Shown: positions 32,811-46,200 of the stretch, piece by piece
Layout of the letters: every line of letters starts with the position of its first letter
Position numbering within the stretch: the stretch's first letter is position 1
Assembly (NCBI RefSeq): GCF_000003815.2
Contig: NC_049993.1
Location: 186,001-250,000 of the forward strand
From: Branchiostoma floridae
Taxonomy: Eukaryota > Chordata > Leptocardii > Amphioxiformes > Branchiostomatidae
DNA: 64,000 bases
Direction of reading: 5' to 3'
The notes under the pieces: model-generated
Told to the model about the DNA's origin: nothing
Seen by the model: only the letters and a program-made list of their open reading frames with translations
Database searches by the model: none
Made by a program: the position numbers and the translations under genes

Positions 32811-33346
32811 ATAAAACATGTTTCATATGCATTTGCTGCTCACAGGACTGTTTTCTTATATTCCCATCAATTTTTTTTCCCTTTGCTTCATACTTTGTTT
32901 CATTTCATTCCTTTTCCTTCCTTTTTGCACTTTCATTACTTTCCTTTTCCTTCCATTTCCTTCCTTTTACCACTTTTGGTATACCGATTGAGAGGGTCCA
33001 GAAAAGGGTATGCTGCTAGATCATACTTGGCCGGTCGTACACTACTTAATATGCAGGGTTGGACAAGTCCACTAGCCTGATTGTCCCGGGCAAGTAATAA
33101 AAGTGTCCACCGGGCAAGTGAATGTCCTTCCCCACTTGTCCGATCGAGCAAGTAACATTTTTCCATGAGATTTTGATATACTTGTTGCTTATTACAGTTA
33201 CCGCATCAAGCATTGGTCAACACAGAAAAATAGAGCCAATAATAAAAGAATTCCATCGCTGCACCGCAATTTAGCCATTACAATTGGCTGCTGTGTGCTT
33301 GGTACAATGATGTAAATTGATGAATGAATAAACCTTTCATTATTAT

Positions 33347-34052
33347 TGTTGGGCATCTGGTGTTCGCAAAACTTTGGAGGAGTGTGGTTACCCTTTTGTT
33401 TGGCAAGCCCGTAAGTCAACAGATCCAAACATATCCCATCTAATTTCTGCAATCCACCAACGACTGAATGATATTTATTTCCAGAATTTTCTAACCAACA
33501 TTCATAATGATAATAAAGGTTTACGTGCGAAAAACAAACTCCGAACGTACAGACTACTGAAATCCACATACAATGAAGAGCAGTATTTGAAAATCACAAA
33601 CATTCGGCATAGAACTACCATTGCCAAACTAAGAATCAGTTGCCACCGACTGCGAATTGAATCGGGAAGGCACAGCCGCACTCCTCTAGAACAAAGAATC
33701 TGCCAATTTTGTACCTCAAACATGGTAGAAGATGAAGTGCACTTCACTGTTGATTGCGATATGTATGCGAATGATAGAAATACTCTATTTAGTTATATAG
33801 AAAGTAGATTCCCTCATTTTAGACACATGAGTAGCACTGACAAGTTTATATTTCTCATGCGTTTTGACAAACCGACAATAGCGAAACCCATACAGTCCTA
33901 CATTTTCACTATTACCAAGAAGCGAGAAGAAGCCGAACTTTTGTGTTAGACTAGATTTGTGACACTTTTATGTATGTATATATCCTGATTTGTTGTGACC
34001 TGTACTTAGCCCGGTTGGGCAAAATTGTACAATAAAGGTCTTCATTCATTAT
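33347..34052 (+). pseudogene. LINE 3' end with zinc-knuckle-type reverse transcriptase C terminus
   Basis: An open frame of about 190 codons (33374-33949) contains NKLRTYRLLKSTY, LRISCHRLRIESGRH and a zf-RVT-like CQFC...HFTVDC, then TKKREEAEL at its end. This is the C-terminal part of a non-LTR retrotransposon ORF2, 5' truncated. The 3' end is tgtacaataaaggtcttcattcatt at about 34,028-34,052, the same (TTCA) tail as at 26,500. No stop interrupts the frame, suggesting a recent insertion. It ends about 15 bp before the acceptor of the FREM1-like first coding exon. Confidence 0.7.
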
Positions 34053-34071
34053 TATTCTGTCAGCAGGAAGG

Positions 34072-34296
34072 ATGGGGCTCTTTGTCCTGTGGATATTTCT
34101 GCTGGTGCAGACTTGTGCTTCTGGTAACCTCATCCAGTCACTCAAACCTATGAATGTAGCCATTGGGAAAACAGCATCATTATCAGACGAACATGTGGTC
34201 TTCAACCTTCCATCTGACACAGATAACAGCACCTGCAAAGTTGAGGTGGTCCACAATGAGCCGATGTTTCAGCGGGTTGGGGTGTTGCGGCCTCAG
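34072..34296 (+). CDS. FREM1: FREM1-like exon with start codon and signal peptide
   Basis: The ATG at 34072 (context aaggATGG) opens a hydrophobic signal peptide (MGLFVLWIFLLVQTCAS) with predicted cleavage after about residue 17-18. The donor is gtaggt at 34297, phase 0. A cagcag acceptor at 34061-34066 sits only 5 bp upstream of the ATG, suggesting a spliced 5' UTR. The frame runs on past the donor into GC-rich repeat DNA, which I treat as intron. Confidence 0.85.
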
Positions 34297-37200
34297 GTAG
34301 GTTCACAGCTGACTCACGTGTGTGAAACTATTCTCCTGGTGTGGAAATGTGCACGAGTGCGAATTTCATCACTTGAAGGCCAGCGGGCGATCGTAAGCCT
34401 ACATTTTGTATACTGGTCACTAGGGCTGGGTATTGGTACAGCGTACCGGTGTGACAGCGATCTCGCCCCCCCCGTGATCTCGCCCCCCCCCCCCGTGATC
34501 TCGCCCCCCCGGGGGCGAAATCACTAGCGATCTCGCCCCCCCGGGGCGAAATCGCTAGCGATCTCGCCCTCCCCGGCTAGTGATCTCGCCCCCCTACCTC
34601 GCCCCCCTTTAGCGATTTCGCCCCCCCCCCAAAAAAAAACGGGTTTACATGACATTTTAGAAGTTGATTGGTATAAATCACAAAATGCAGTTTCAGAATG
34701 ATATAAGTACACGAGTTTAATACATAACTCCATTCATAGTATCAATATTAACGTAATTACATGGTAATAAGATAGTTGAACTTGTTTCAGACAAGGAGGG
34801 TTGGGTCCCTTGTATTCCCATTATTGCATATACCTGAGTCTTGAAATAAGATGTATTTCATTGTATTCACCTGTCCTCAAACAACCTATATATCTCCAAT
34901 ATATATAGACCAGATAGGGTATTATGCAGATGAGTAAAGTGTCTTTCCTTTGCCTATAGACCAGATAGGGTATTATACTGGTGAGTAAGGTGTCTTTCCT
35001 TTGCCTATAGACCAGATAGGGCATTATACAGGTAAGTAAGGTGTCTTTCCTTTGCCTATAGACCAGATAGGGTATTATACAGGTGAGTAAAGCAACTTTC
35101 CTTTGCCTATAGACCAGATAGGGTATTATGCAGGTGAGTAAAGTGTCTTTCCTTTGCCTATAGACCAGAAAGGGTATTATGCAGGTGAGTAAAGCAACTT
35201 TCCTTTGCCTATAGACCAGAAGGGTATTATGCAGGTGAGTAAAGCAACTTTCCTTTGCCTATAGACCAGATAGGGTATTATACCTGTCAGGTGAGTAAAG
35301 CAACTTTCCTTTGCCTATAGACCAGATAGGGCATTATACAGGTAAGTTAGGTGTCTTTCCTTCGCCTATATACCAGTTAGGGCATTATACAGATAAGTAA
35401 GGTGTCTTTCCTTTGCCTGTAGACCAGATAGGGCATTATACAGGTAAGTAAGGCGTCTTTCCTTTGCCTATAGACCAGATAGGGCATTATACAGGTGAGT
35501 AAAGCAACTTTCCTTTGCCTATATACCATATAGGCCATTATACAGGTGAGTAATGCGTCTTTCCTTTGCCTATAGACCAGATAAGTATTATACAGGTGAG
35601 TAAAGCAACTTTCCTTTGCCTATAGACCAGATAGAGCATTATACAGGCAAGTAAGGTGTCTTCCTCTGCTTCTTAGCCAAGGGAGAAAATAGACCGCTAC
35701 ACCACCGGGTCATTACCCTTTCCGGTGCCCAGGGAAAGGGAAGTCGCTTTTCCTGACGGTATCTATACCCTGTCCGGTGCCAAGGGAAAAGNNNNNNNNN
35801 NNNNNNNNNNNNNNNNNNNNNNNNNNNNNNNNNNNNNNNNNNNNNNNNNNNNNNNNNNNNNNNNNNNNNNNNNNNNNNNNNNNNNNNNNNNNNNNNNNNN
35901 NNNNNNNNNNNNNNNNNNNNNNNNNNNNNNNNNNNNNNNNNNNNNNNNNNNNNNNNNNNNNNNNNNNNNNNNNNNNNNNNNNNNNNNNNNNNNNNNNNNN
36001 NNNNNNNNNNNNNNNNNNNNNNNNNNNNNNNNNNNNNNNNNNNNNNNNNNNNNNNNNNNNNNNNNNNNNNNNNNNNNNNNNNNNNNNNNNNNNNNNNNNN
36101 NNGGCAAGGAAGGCACCTTACTCACCTGTATATACCCTATCTGGTCTATAGGCAAAGGAAAGTTGCTTTACTCACCTGTATAATACCCTATCTGGTCTAC
36201 AGGCAAAGGAAAGACACCTTACTTACCTGTATAATGCCCTATCTGGTCTATAGGCAAAGGAAAGACACCTTACTCACCAGTATAATACCCTATCTGGTCT
36301 ATAGGCAAAGGAAAGTTGCTTTACTCACCTGCATAATACCCTATCTGGTCTATAGGCAAAGGAAAGACGCCTTACTCGCCTGTTTAATGGCCTATATGGT
36401 ATATAGGCAAAGGAAAGACGCCTTACTCACCTGTATAATACACTATCTGGTCTATAGGCAAAGGAAACACACCTTACTCACCTGTGCGGTGTCTTACCTG
36501 GTCTGTAATCAAAGGAAATACACGTTACTCACCTGTACGGTGCCTTACCTGGTCTGTTATAAAAGGAAACACACCTTACTTACCTGTATGTTGTCTTACC
36601 TGGCCTGTTATAAAAGGAAATACACGTTACTCACCTGTATGGTGTCTAACCTGGTCTGCTATAAAAGGAAACACACCTTACTTACCTGTACGGCGTCTTA
36701 CCTGGCCTGTTATAAAAGGAAACACACCTTACTCACCTGTGCGGTGTCTTACCTGGTCTGTAATCAAAGGAAATACATGTTACTCACCTGTACGGTGCCT
36801 TACCTGGTCTGTTATAAAAGGAAACACACCTTACTTACCTGTATGTTGTCTTACCTGGCCTGTTATAAAAGGAAATACACGTTACTCACCTGTATGGTGT
36901 CTAACCTGCTCTGTAATCAAAGGAAATACACTTTTCTCACCTGTATGGTGTCTTACCTGGTCTGTAATCAAAGGAAATACATGTTACTCACCTGTACGTT
37001 GTCTTACCTGGTCTGCTATAAAAGGCAACACACCTTACTTACCTGTACGGTGTCTTACCTGGTCTGCTATAAAAGGAAACACACCTTACTCACCTGTACG
37101 GTGTCTTACCTGGTCTGCTATAAAAGGAAACACACCTTACTCACCTGTACGGTGTCTTACCTGGTCTGCTATAAAAGGAAACACACCTTACTCACCTGTA

Positions 37201-40200
37201 CGGTGTCTTACCTGGTCTGCTATAAAAGGAAACACACCTTACTTACCTGTACGGCGTCTTACCTGGCCTGTTATAAAAGAAACACACCTTACTTACCTGT
37301 ATTGTCGTCATTTATTAAGAAGAGAAAAACAATTTGTTTGTCAATGTTAATAAAGGTACATTTTACAATTGAAATTTTCTACGTCATAACTAAATGTTAT
37401 AAAACATTTCCTTTCTGTACTCAGAAGAGGAGCCCGCTCATGCCATGTTCCAACAATTTATTAGACTATTAATAGCATGTGGTTACATTTTTCTGCACAC
37501 AAATAATGCAATTAATATTGTTTATGTGTCAACCCCTTCCAATACTTTAAAAATATTTAGGAAGTGAAATGAAATACATTTTTGTATTTGAAATAAGTTT
37601 GTACACACTGTAACAGATACTCATCTAATCAAATCCTCATTGTAGCAATGTTTCTGTGATAAATAAAGATAAGAAAAGTCCAGTTTGGTGAAGAGTTATA
37701 TAATTATTATAATGTAAATAGTATTGTTAATAATGAATAGCTATGTTTTTCTAGTATTGGTTACCTGCCCCTAGTCAGGTTTATAACACTAATGTGTCTG
37801 AGCCTTTTGTACATTAATTGGGCACTGAGGAGAATCAATATCCATATTTGCACTAAGTTCCTCAAACCTGGGACAATGCTCTGTTTTCTTTGCATAGTCA
37901 TAAACTAGATCCAAGTGACTTTCTGGTGGAGAAAATTGAAATATGGGTTAGTACTTTTTTTTAAGCCTTCATTAAGTGTATTTAACATGCTTTTCAATGG
38001 GCAGCCCTAACTTCGATGTCTGACCTACAATCTCCTACTAGTAGGCAGAATTACAGTCAAAATCTTTGCCTGAAAAGTGCAAAATGTATGGCATTCTTTG
38101 TAAATGTCGGAATCAATCCCTCACTACAATATTCACCGCCACCCAAGCAAATATAAATTTTAAACAAAATAGCGTTGCCACTGCCCAAGCTTCAGGGGCT
38201 TGCCGATGTTTTCGTTTGGGAAGTTTGCGATCTGACCTGGTAGATGACTTCTTTCTGGAATGCCTTCTTAATGAATGGCCAATTTGCTGACGTCCCTCCC
38301 AAGTTCTAAATGTGTTATCTTCTTCCCTGCGTTCTGTGAACAATAAACCGTGATGCTGATTTTTGCAATCTTGGTCCTGACTTCCAGATTACAGTGGTTC
38401 CCGCTACATCAATTTTTCTATTTAATATATTCTTGCTAGCAGCATGGTTTTCTCGACCTTATTCGTGGCAGCAGTGTCAAGTGGGTTGGCAGTGTTTTTT
38501 TAAGCGGACCGCAGACCGGCCAGAGTTGGTGGTCCTCAAGCAACTGTGGGCATGGCTGCTTCATTAATGTATCTTATGGACTTTGGGCCAGAAATGGCAC
38601 CGGCATTCATCATGCACTGCCTTAAAGTGATGAAGATATCTGAACGTTCATTTTGACCAGTTATGTTATACTACCTTGTGCCCAGTACTAGTGTGGTTTA
38701 CCATTGCCGTTCTCGCACTGGTCTTCAAGTGATGAAATTCATAAGGGTGCATTTCATCACCAGGGGAATAGTTTCACATGTACGAATCTCTGCAATTTGC
38801 ATACTGCCTGACATTTCAAATTCCACTGCTAAATCATAGCAAAAGGCCCAAACCTACATTTTTTTACACCACTTTGTTCACATCAAAAGTTGTCTGCTAT
38901 CCAAACATCCAGACCATATCATGTCCAGGACAAAAGATACAAAAGTTCTAAATACTGCTATAATGATACAATTTCCTCAACTGTGAAAATGTTCCATTTT
39001 GCATAATTTGCAAATTTCACACTTACTCCCTCACTATCTGTCTGTCATATATGTACATACCAATATGTGTCTAAGCTACCTACATGCATATGCCAAAAAT
39101 TATGACGAGCCATCAACACTTTCTTGAGTTTTTTTTAAAATGGCAGCACAAGCTTCTAGCTATAAGGAGTCTAAACCTGCAGTATGTAACTTATTCCTGA
39201 CCAAAAGAGCTCATAATCTACTGCTCCTATAAATGGTATACACGTCTTTTTGTTAGGTTGGCAAATCAAGGATCCGGATATGTGAAGTGATTTTTAATGT
39301 AAACGTACTGTATTAACGTACAAATGTACATGTACGAATGTAGGGACAAATTAATGTTACTAAGTACTGGTAGTTTTATCAGTTTCTATTGGAACACTGG
39401 GCCGCTTTGAATTTGATAACAGGTGAGACATGTGCGATTGGTGGAGAAGTCTTGCTGATTCCTTTCCTATTATCTACAGGTATTTGACTGCCAGTACCCA
39501 CCAGGGACCGTGCACTATATCCATCATGGATCATCACTACTGCACCAAGATCAGGTCAAGCTACGTGTGCATCTCTTCACCCAAACAAAAACTGTCTCTG
39601 AGGTTTTTATTCTTACCATACGTACACGTGACCAGCAGTATAGAGCTGTACAGGTAAAACGGAATTTGACAGTATCTGAATTTTTTGGCCTCTCTGATCC
39701 TTTAGATGCCAATATTTTGGAATTTGTGTACACGAGATCAAATAATGCCAAATGTGAAGCACACATCTCCGTGCCTGTGACTGCCCTGCCTGAATTCGGT
39801 CAGCTTGTCATTGGGGAAAACAGGAGGCAAGTGCAGAACCTGAGAGAGCAATGTGACAAGTTGCTGACATTAGGTCTACGTTATGAACACTTGTTGCCCC
39901 CTTCCCCAGATGTGGATTTTATTGCTATTACTATTGACGTATATGATCCTAAAGGTGATGAAGAAAGGTACACTGAGAGATTGCATTTACCTATAATTAT
40001 CATCCCAGGCATGCCCAATACTCCACCAAAAGGCTCTTTTGGTGCGATGTACATCTTGGATGTTGACCAATTCATTCTAAGTACAATAACACCCTCAACA
40101 TTGTCAGCAGAAGACATGGAGAGTCAGTCCAGCAAACTTGTTTTCAACATAAGCAAGCCCCTTACTGAGGAACAAGGCTACATTGTCCACCTGGATGACC

Positions 40201-43200
40201 ACACTAAGCCAATCATGTCTTTCTCACAGGCAGATATCAACAGCCTGATGATTGGCTACAAACCACCAAACACAAGCTATCAAGAAAGAAAGGTGTTTGA
40301 AGTAGAATTTACCATCTATGACAGTCACTTCACTTGGAGTGACCCAGTCATGGTTTTCCTGGCTGTGCGTACATCAGACACTAATGCACCACGTGTCTCC
40401 ATCAACACTGGGCTGACCCTCCTAGAGGGGCAGTCTAGACCAGTAGAGAGTCACAATTTTCAGGTAGTTGATAATGACAACTTGGAGACGGTACAGATCA
40501 TTGTTGTAGGTGGTTTGAGACAGGGAAGGCTGTTGGTTAATGGCCTCCCTGCCATTATGTTCACCCCATACCATGTAGCGGATGGTACTGTTGTTTACCA
40601 GCATGATGACAGTGATTCTGACAAGGATAACATACAACTGAGAATCACTGACGGAGCCCACAGTGTGAGAGCCAGCTTCCCAATCAGCATCCTTCCCAAA
40701 GATGACAGTCCTCCTTTCTTAATCAATAATGTCATCTTCCATCTCAAGGAAGGAGAGACAATTCCAATTGATGGTGACATGCTGACAGCATCTGACATGG
40801 ACTCCAGTGATGACTACATTTTGTTCAGCATTATCCATCCACCAGTGTCAGGGCACATCCTGAAAAAATATTCATGGCAAACACTTGGTCATCCTATCAA
40901 GTCTTTCTTACAAAGGGATCTGTTTGAAGGTTGTATATACTACCAGCACACAGGTGATGAAATGTTTGCTGACTCTTTCGAGTTTGTTCTTCGTGACAGT
41001 AACGAACCACCCAATGAGTCGGAACCACAGTCAGTTGTGATTCAAGTCATCCCAATTGATGACCTGCCTCCTGCTCCATTGCCAGAAATGACTAATTCAC
41101 TGGTTGTCAAGGAAACAGAAGTTGGGATTTTTACTAAAGCACATCTATCTTACCATGATGAGGAGTCAGAGGATGACGACCTTATGTTCACCATCACTAC
41201 CATGTGTCTGTTCGTGGACTCCCTAAGCTTGGATGATGCAGGTACTGTTGTGTCCACAGAAAATATGCCTGTGATGATAAAGACCGATGCAGTCCGCCCA
41301 GTCCGAATGTTCCATCAGAGTGAGATTGATCACATGAAAATTGCTTATGTACCACCGATGCATGACATTGGACCAAAATCTCGAACGGTGCAGTTTATCT
41401 ATTCAGTAAGTGATCCTTCTGGAAACACAGTGACAGGCCAGAGGTTTGACATCACCATCTTGCCTGTGGATAATGTCTCCCCAGAAGTGCAGGTCAGTGT
41501 GCTGACTGTGAAGGAAGGGCAGTCTGTTATCATCACTGTGGAAAACATGATGGTCACAGACATCGACACTCCAGTAAATGAAGTTGTTTTTATTGTGAGT
41601 CGCCAACCAAATCATGGAAGTCTGCAAGTGAAAGGTGTTGAGCTGGCACTGAATGGCATGTTTACATTTGAAGACCTCCTCCATTACAAAATCAGGTATG
41701 TATTTAAAGCTTTGAATTCATATACACATTTACTCAAAAGCTGCAACAGAAAAGGACAGTCCTGAAACATCAAGATCTGGTGGTAGGAAGGGTAGACTGA
41801 GGTGCATGGTTAACTCCAGGAGAAGGAAAATATCTTGATCCTGCATACTAATAGACAAAGCTGTTGTAAAGAAGTTCATCAGGTTGGTATATAATTGATG
41901 AATCATGGGGTATCAGGGTTATATATAGTACACACACAAAATTGTTCTTGAAAAAAAGGAGTTCTGCTACTTCCTCACTCAGTCTGCTAGATCGACAGGA
42001 GCTACTTCTCACTGCTACATGCAGGCAGATAAGCTTGTATTCACTCGCACTCATTCAGTTTAATTGCTTCGCCTCGTGAAGTCACCTGAAAGCCTGGGCA
42101 ATTAATACTTTTACATTGTATTATTCTTAAGATTGATACCTTGCTAGACAACATTGAAGCATTCCACCAGATATGTAAAAAAAATTGGGTGTCCAATTCT
42201 TAATTTTTTGTTAAATTCTTGTTGTGTTAATTGAAATGTTACGCTGTGTACTACTAAGTCTTACTACCATAATGATTTTTGTTCCATGTTTCATATTTTG
42301 TTTTACAGTTATTCTCACGATGGCTCTGAGATACCAAGGGACAAGTTTTCTCTTAAGGTCAGTGATGGAGTGAACTCTGTCACCATGGAAGTACCAGTAG
42401 AGGTTCATGCTGTAAATGATGAATCCCCTGTGATGTTGGATGGTCTCCATCAACATTTAACTGTTCCTGAAGGGGAAACAGTACTTCTCACACCTGAAGT
42501 GCTGGCAGCAACTGACACAGATACAGATGACTTCCAGTTGACATTCATTGTGGTGCAGCCACCACACAGAGGTATGCTGTACAGGGATGGTGTCATGGTC
42601 ACACAGTTCAGACAACAGGACGTACATGCTGGTGCTGTTAGCTACTCCCACACGGGAGGAGAGGTTGGGATGACAGCTCTGCAGGATTCTTTCACACTTG
42701 TTGTCTCGGATGACCCTTTCCCCCGCAATGCGCTACCAGTGCATGATGTAAATATTACGATCACTCCAGTGGATAATCAGCCACCAGATGTTATCTTGGG
42801 CAGCCCTTTTATTGTTGATGAAGGTATGTGAATAATTTTTGTGTATTACCTACTGATACAGTAATACCTACTATACATGTACCAGGTCCTGCGTAATGCT
42901 AGTTCACCTTTATCCGTTGGGTAACCAATATCCGTTGCTTTAGAAAAGCAGTATTCATAGCCACGTCATGTCGACAGGTGGTAGTTTTGAACTGGAATAT
43001 CCTGAAAATATTGCAATTTGGAACTAATGTCCATAGACATGATATCCTAAATACCCTGTTTTTAAAAGCATCGGTTAAAGGTTACTTACCCAACAGATAA
43101 AGGTGAACTAGCGTTATACATTGCAGGTCTGCAGTCACATTATCTGAAAAAAGAAAGAAAAACTATAACCTTTTTCATGCACTGAAACTCAGTTGCTAGA

Positions 43201-46200
43201 GAGCTGTTAAGTGTTGATAAATGACTTTGACTTTATTTGAATTGCAACAGGTACAATACAATGTGGACACAAGTCAGCTAAATGAATTTTTAACACATTC
43301 ATCTGAAGAACAAACATGGACAAGAAATACATTCATATGGTTCATGAACCTTTCATGCTCCACATTACAACCAGCAAACGCTGTGAGGACCTTTGTGAAT
43401 GTCTATTTTGCATTACATATATCTATCAATATTCTTCTCTCTCTCAGTTACGAATGTCACATGTTGCAATTGTCCTATAATGTAACAGAGCATGTTAAGA
43501 CGATTTCCTCATTATTTGTTCAAATTAGATTCCAATTTGCATAATTACCTTTGCCAGAATGGCAAGGTTATGTTTTGGGTAGCGTTTGTATGTATGTATG
43601 TACATTTGTACATGTATGTATACATATTTCTATGTAGAAGCTAAGACCAGCATAACTCGAGAATGCCTGGATGGATAGTATTGATATTCGGTATGTGGGT
43701 AGTTCTTGATGAGACCTAGAAATGATTTTGGGCCCCCTAGCGGCCTGTCATGGTACTGCAGCGGAACTTACTGGTTAAATATCTGGAGTTCTGGACATGC
43801 TTAGGCTATGATTTTTTAGTGGTAGACAGCTCTTGATGCCGAGAGTAAGTGGTGTAGGTTTGGGGCCCCTAGCAGCTTGTTTTGAAACTGCAGGGCAGGT
43901 TAAGTGTCAGACTCTGAAAGGGAATAACTCAAGAAGGGGTTGACGGATTGTCCAGATTTTTGGCATGTAGATAGCTTGAGTGATGCTTCATATAATTACA
44001 TATTATTTATGCAAATTGGAATCTAATTTGCATAATTAATGAGGAAATTGTCTAAACACACTCTGTTCCATTATAGGACCATTGCAACATGTGACATTTG
44101 TAACTAAGAAAGAGAAGAATATTTATAGATAATTTTATATATTTTGCAAACTAAAGACCTAATTTGCATGATTAGTGAAATGTTATAATGTGATAAATGA
44201 CGGGAACTTCATACTTGTAGCACAGGCTTTTAGCTAGGATGTTTTCATAGGGTGTCCAAATTTCTTGCCGTTGGGCGAGCGCTGCAGGTGTGAGTATTGT
44301 AGGGGGTCTGGGGGTTATTTTTTTAACACGCCGTACAATGTATGCCTGTACGCCTGCCTGGCTAAAAGCCTGTTGTAGCATTTGGAAGTTATGTACAGGT
44401 GAACATAGTTGAACATTAATTATGCAAATTAGGTCATTGTGCAACCTCATTTGCATAGAATATAAAAAATGCAATTAAAGCCTTCTTTCTCAATGTAGAT
44501 TGTGTAAGTCTGTTGTTTGGTAAAGGAGATGATCAATTCATATAATTTATGCAAATGAGGACCTTATTTGCTTAATTAATTCCAAACAGAATTAATACAG
44601 CAGTTGTAAAGGGAAGAATCATTTGGCGAAGGTATGGGATAATTGTTCCAATCAGGCCATGATCGTTGATTTGAATTTATGAATGAGAAATTTTTAAAAA
44701 GTCTTCGGCCTTGCTGTAAATCATATGAAGCAGTTGTAAAATGAGCACATATATGCCATAGATTAAAATAAATATCGGAAAATGGATACTCATGTTCAAA
44801 AATGCCAAAGTAAGTTCCAAAGAAGAAGATGTGAAAGAACAAAAATGAAAAGTTTGGTATAATGGGGGCTGCCCTAAGTTGGCACATGCCCAGAAATGGT
44901 ACGAATCTTTAATTTATATTTAAACTGAAGCGGCTACCACAATAACTGCAAACATACATCACAGTAACTGTTGAATTTCATGAAACACACACTCAGCTGA
45001 CTCCCTGCTATTCTCATATTTCTGTTGTTATGTTAGCGGTCTATAGCTGAGGTTGTTTAAAAAAAAAAAACTATAACATGCACCTCTTAAGGGCATGGCA
45101 ATTGTGTCTGGACTGTGAAAACTGTATGACTGATATGACGTTTAAGGGCAGTATGTGAACATGGCTCAAACACTATTGCAAGGCTCCCCTTAATTATAGG
45201 TTATTCCAATCAACAGTTCAAAGTCCTCAGAGCTGGTCTGAATCAGCACCAAATGTAACACTGATATGCGGCGAGGATCAGTGAGTGAGAGTGAGAAATG
45301 TAACACCAAAACCAGTCTTTTGATAATGATTAAATATATGAATCTTAGAAAGAGCTTGCAACATTTATATCAAGATTGCCTTAATATAGATCTTGAGACT
45401 TTTTAAAGTTTTATGAAACATCTTGAAAAGAAACATCTTGTATCTTGAGATTGTTTTCAGAAGCATCTCTAGATGTTTTAAAAAGGTCTGGAAAAATCAT
45501 GATCTATTCAAAGAATCTTGAGGCTGAATAAAGAGAGCTCAAGATTCTCATGAAGTGCTCTGCTACATGTAAGTCCAATAATAATCTGCTCGCTGTTTAT
45601 AATTCTATTGTTGAAATCTATGTTTTTACAGGCCTGTCAACCTCTATCCAGGACAGAATGCTGAATGCCTATGATGTTGATACCGATGAAGACAATATTG
45701 GGTTCATTGTCACACTGCAGCCAGCATGGGGATATGTGGAGAACATTGCACCCATGCCTGGTCATGAAAAAGGCAACGTTGGAATTCCAGTTTCATCCTT
45801 TCAGTTGAGGAATATCAAAGATGGACATATCAGATATGTTCAGTCTGTCCATATCGGAACAGAACCAACCCAGGACCAGCTGGTTGTGTGTGCTACAGAT
45901 GGAAGACATCAGTCCAACAATGTCACCATTCCCATAGCCATACGACCACGGAATGATGAGGTTCCAAACTTGACTGCTCGTGATATTGACATTGTAGAGG
46001 GAGCTGCTATGGAACTGAATTTGTCTATGCTAGATGTTACTGACTTAGATCTACCACCTGACGATATTATATTTTCTGTGACAAAGCTTCCCAAGCATGG
46101 ACAACTGTTTGACAGCAGTCACAGGGCCAGTGGTAGCAGTCAGCACAGTAATGTCCCACAGCATTTTACTTTGGAGGAGCTGAAGACTAGGATGAGACTG

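Noticed and set aside
33198-33569. 123-codon minus-strand open frame
   Set aside because: It overlaps the plus-strand LINE frame and has no family resemblance; it is a shadow frame.
34297-34527. Extension of the FREM1-like first exon frame past 34,296
   Set aside because: A good donor is present at 34,297, the following exon joins in phase, and the extension runs into the C-rich repeat.
34904-37305. Possible CRISPR array
   Set aside because: The repeats are contiguous without unique spacers, lie in an animal intron, and no cas genes are present.
36234-37472. 412-codon open frame with 17-residue repeats (PYLVYRQRKDTLLTC-like)
   Set aside because: It is exactly the translation of the inverted 51-bp minisatellite (51 divisible by 3). 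An equally clean second frame exists (36,484-37,350), there is no similarity to a known protein, and it lies in an intron. Not a gene.
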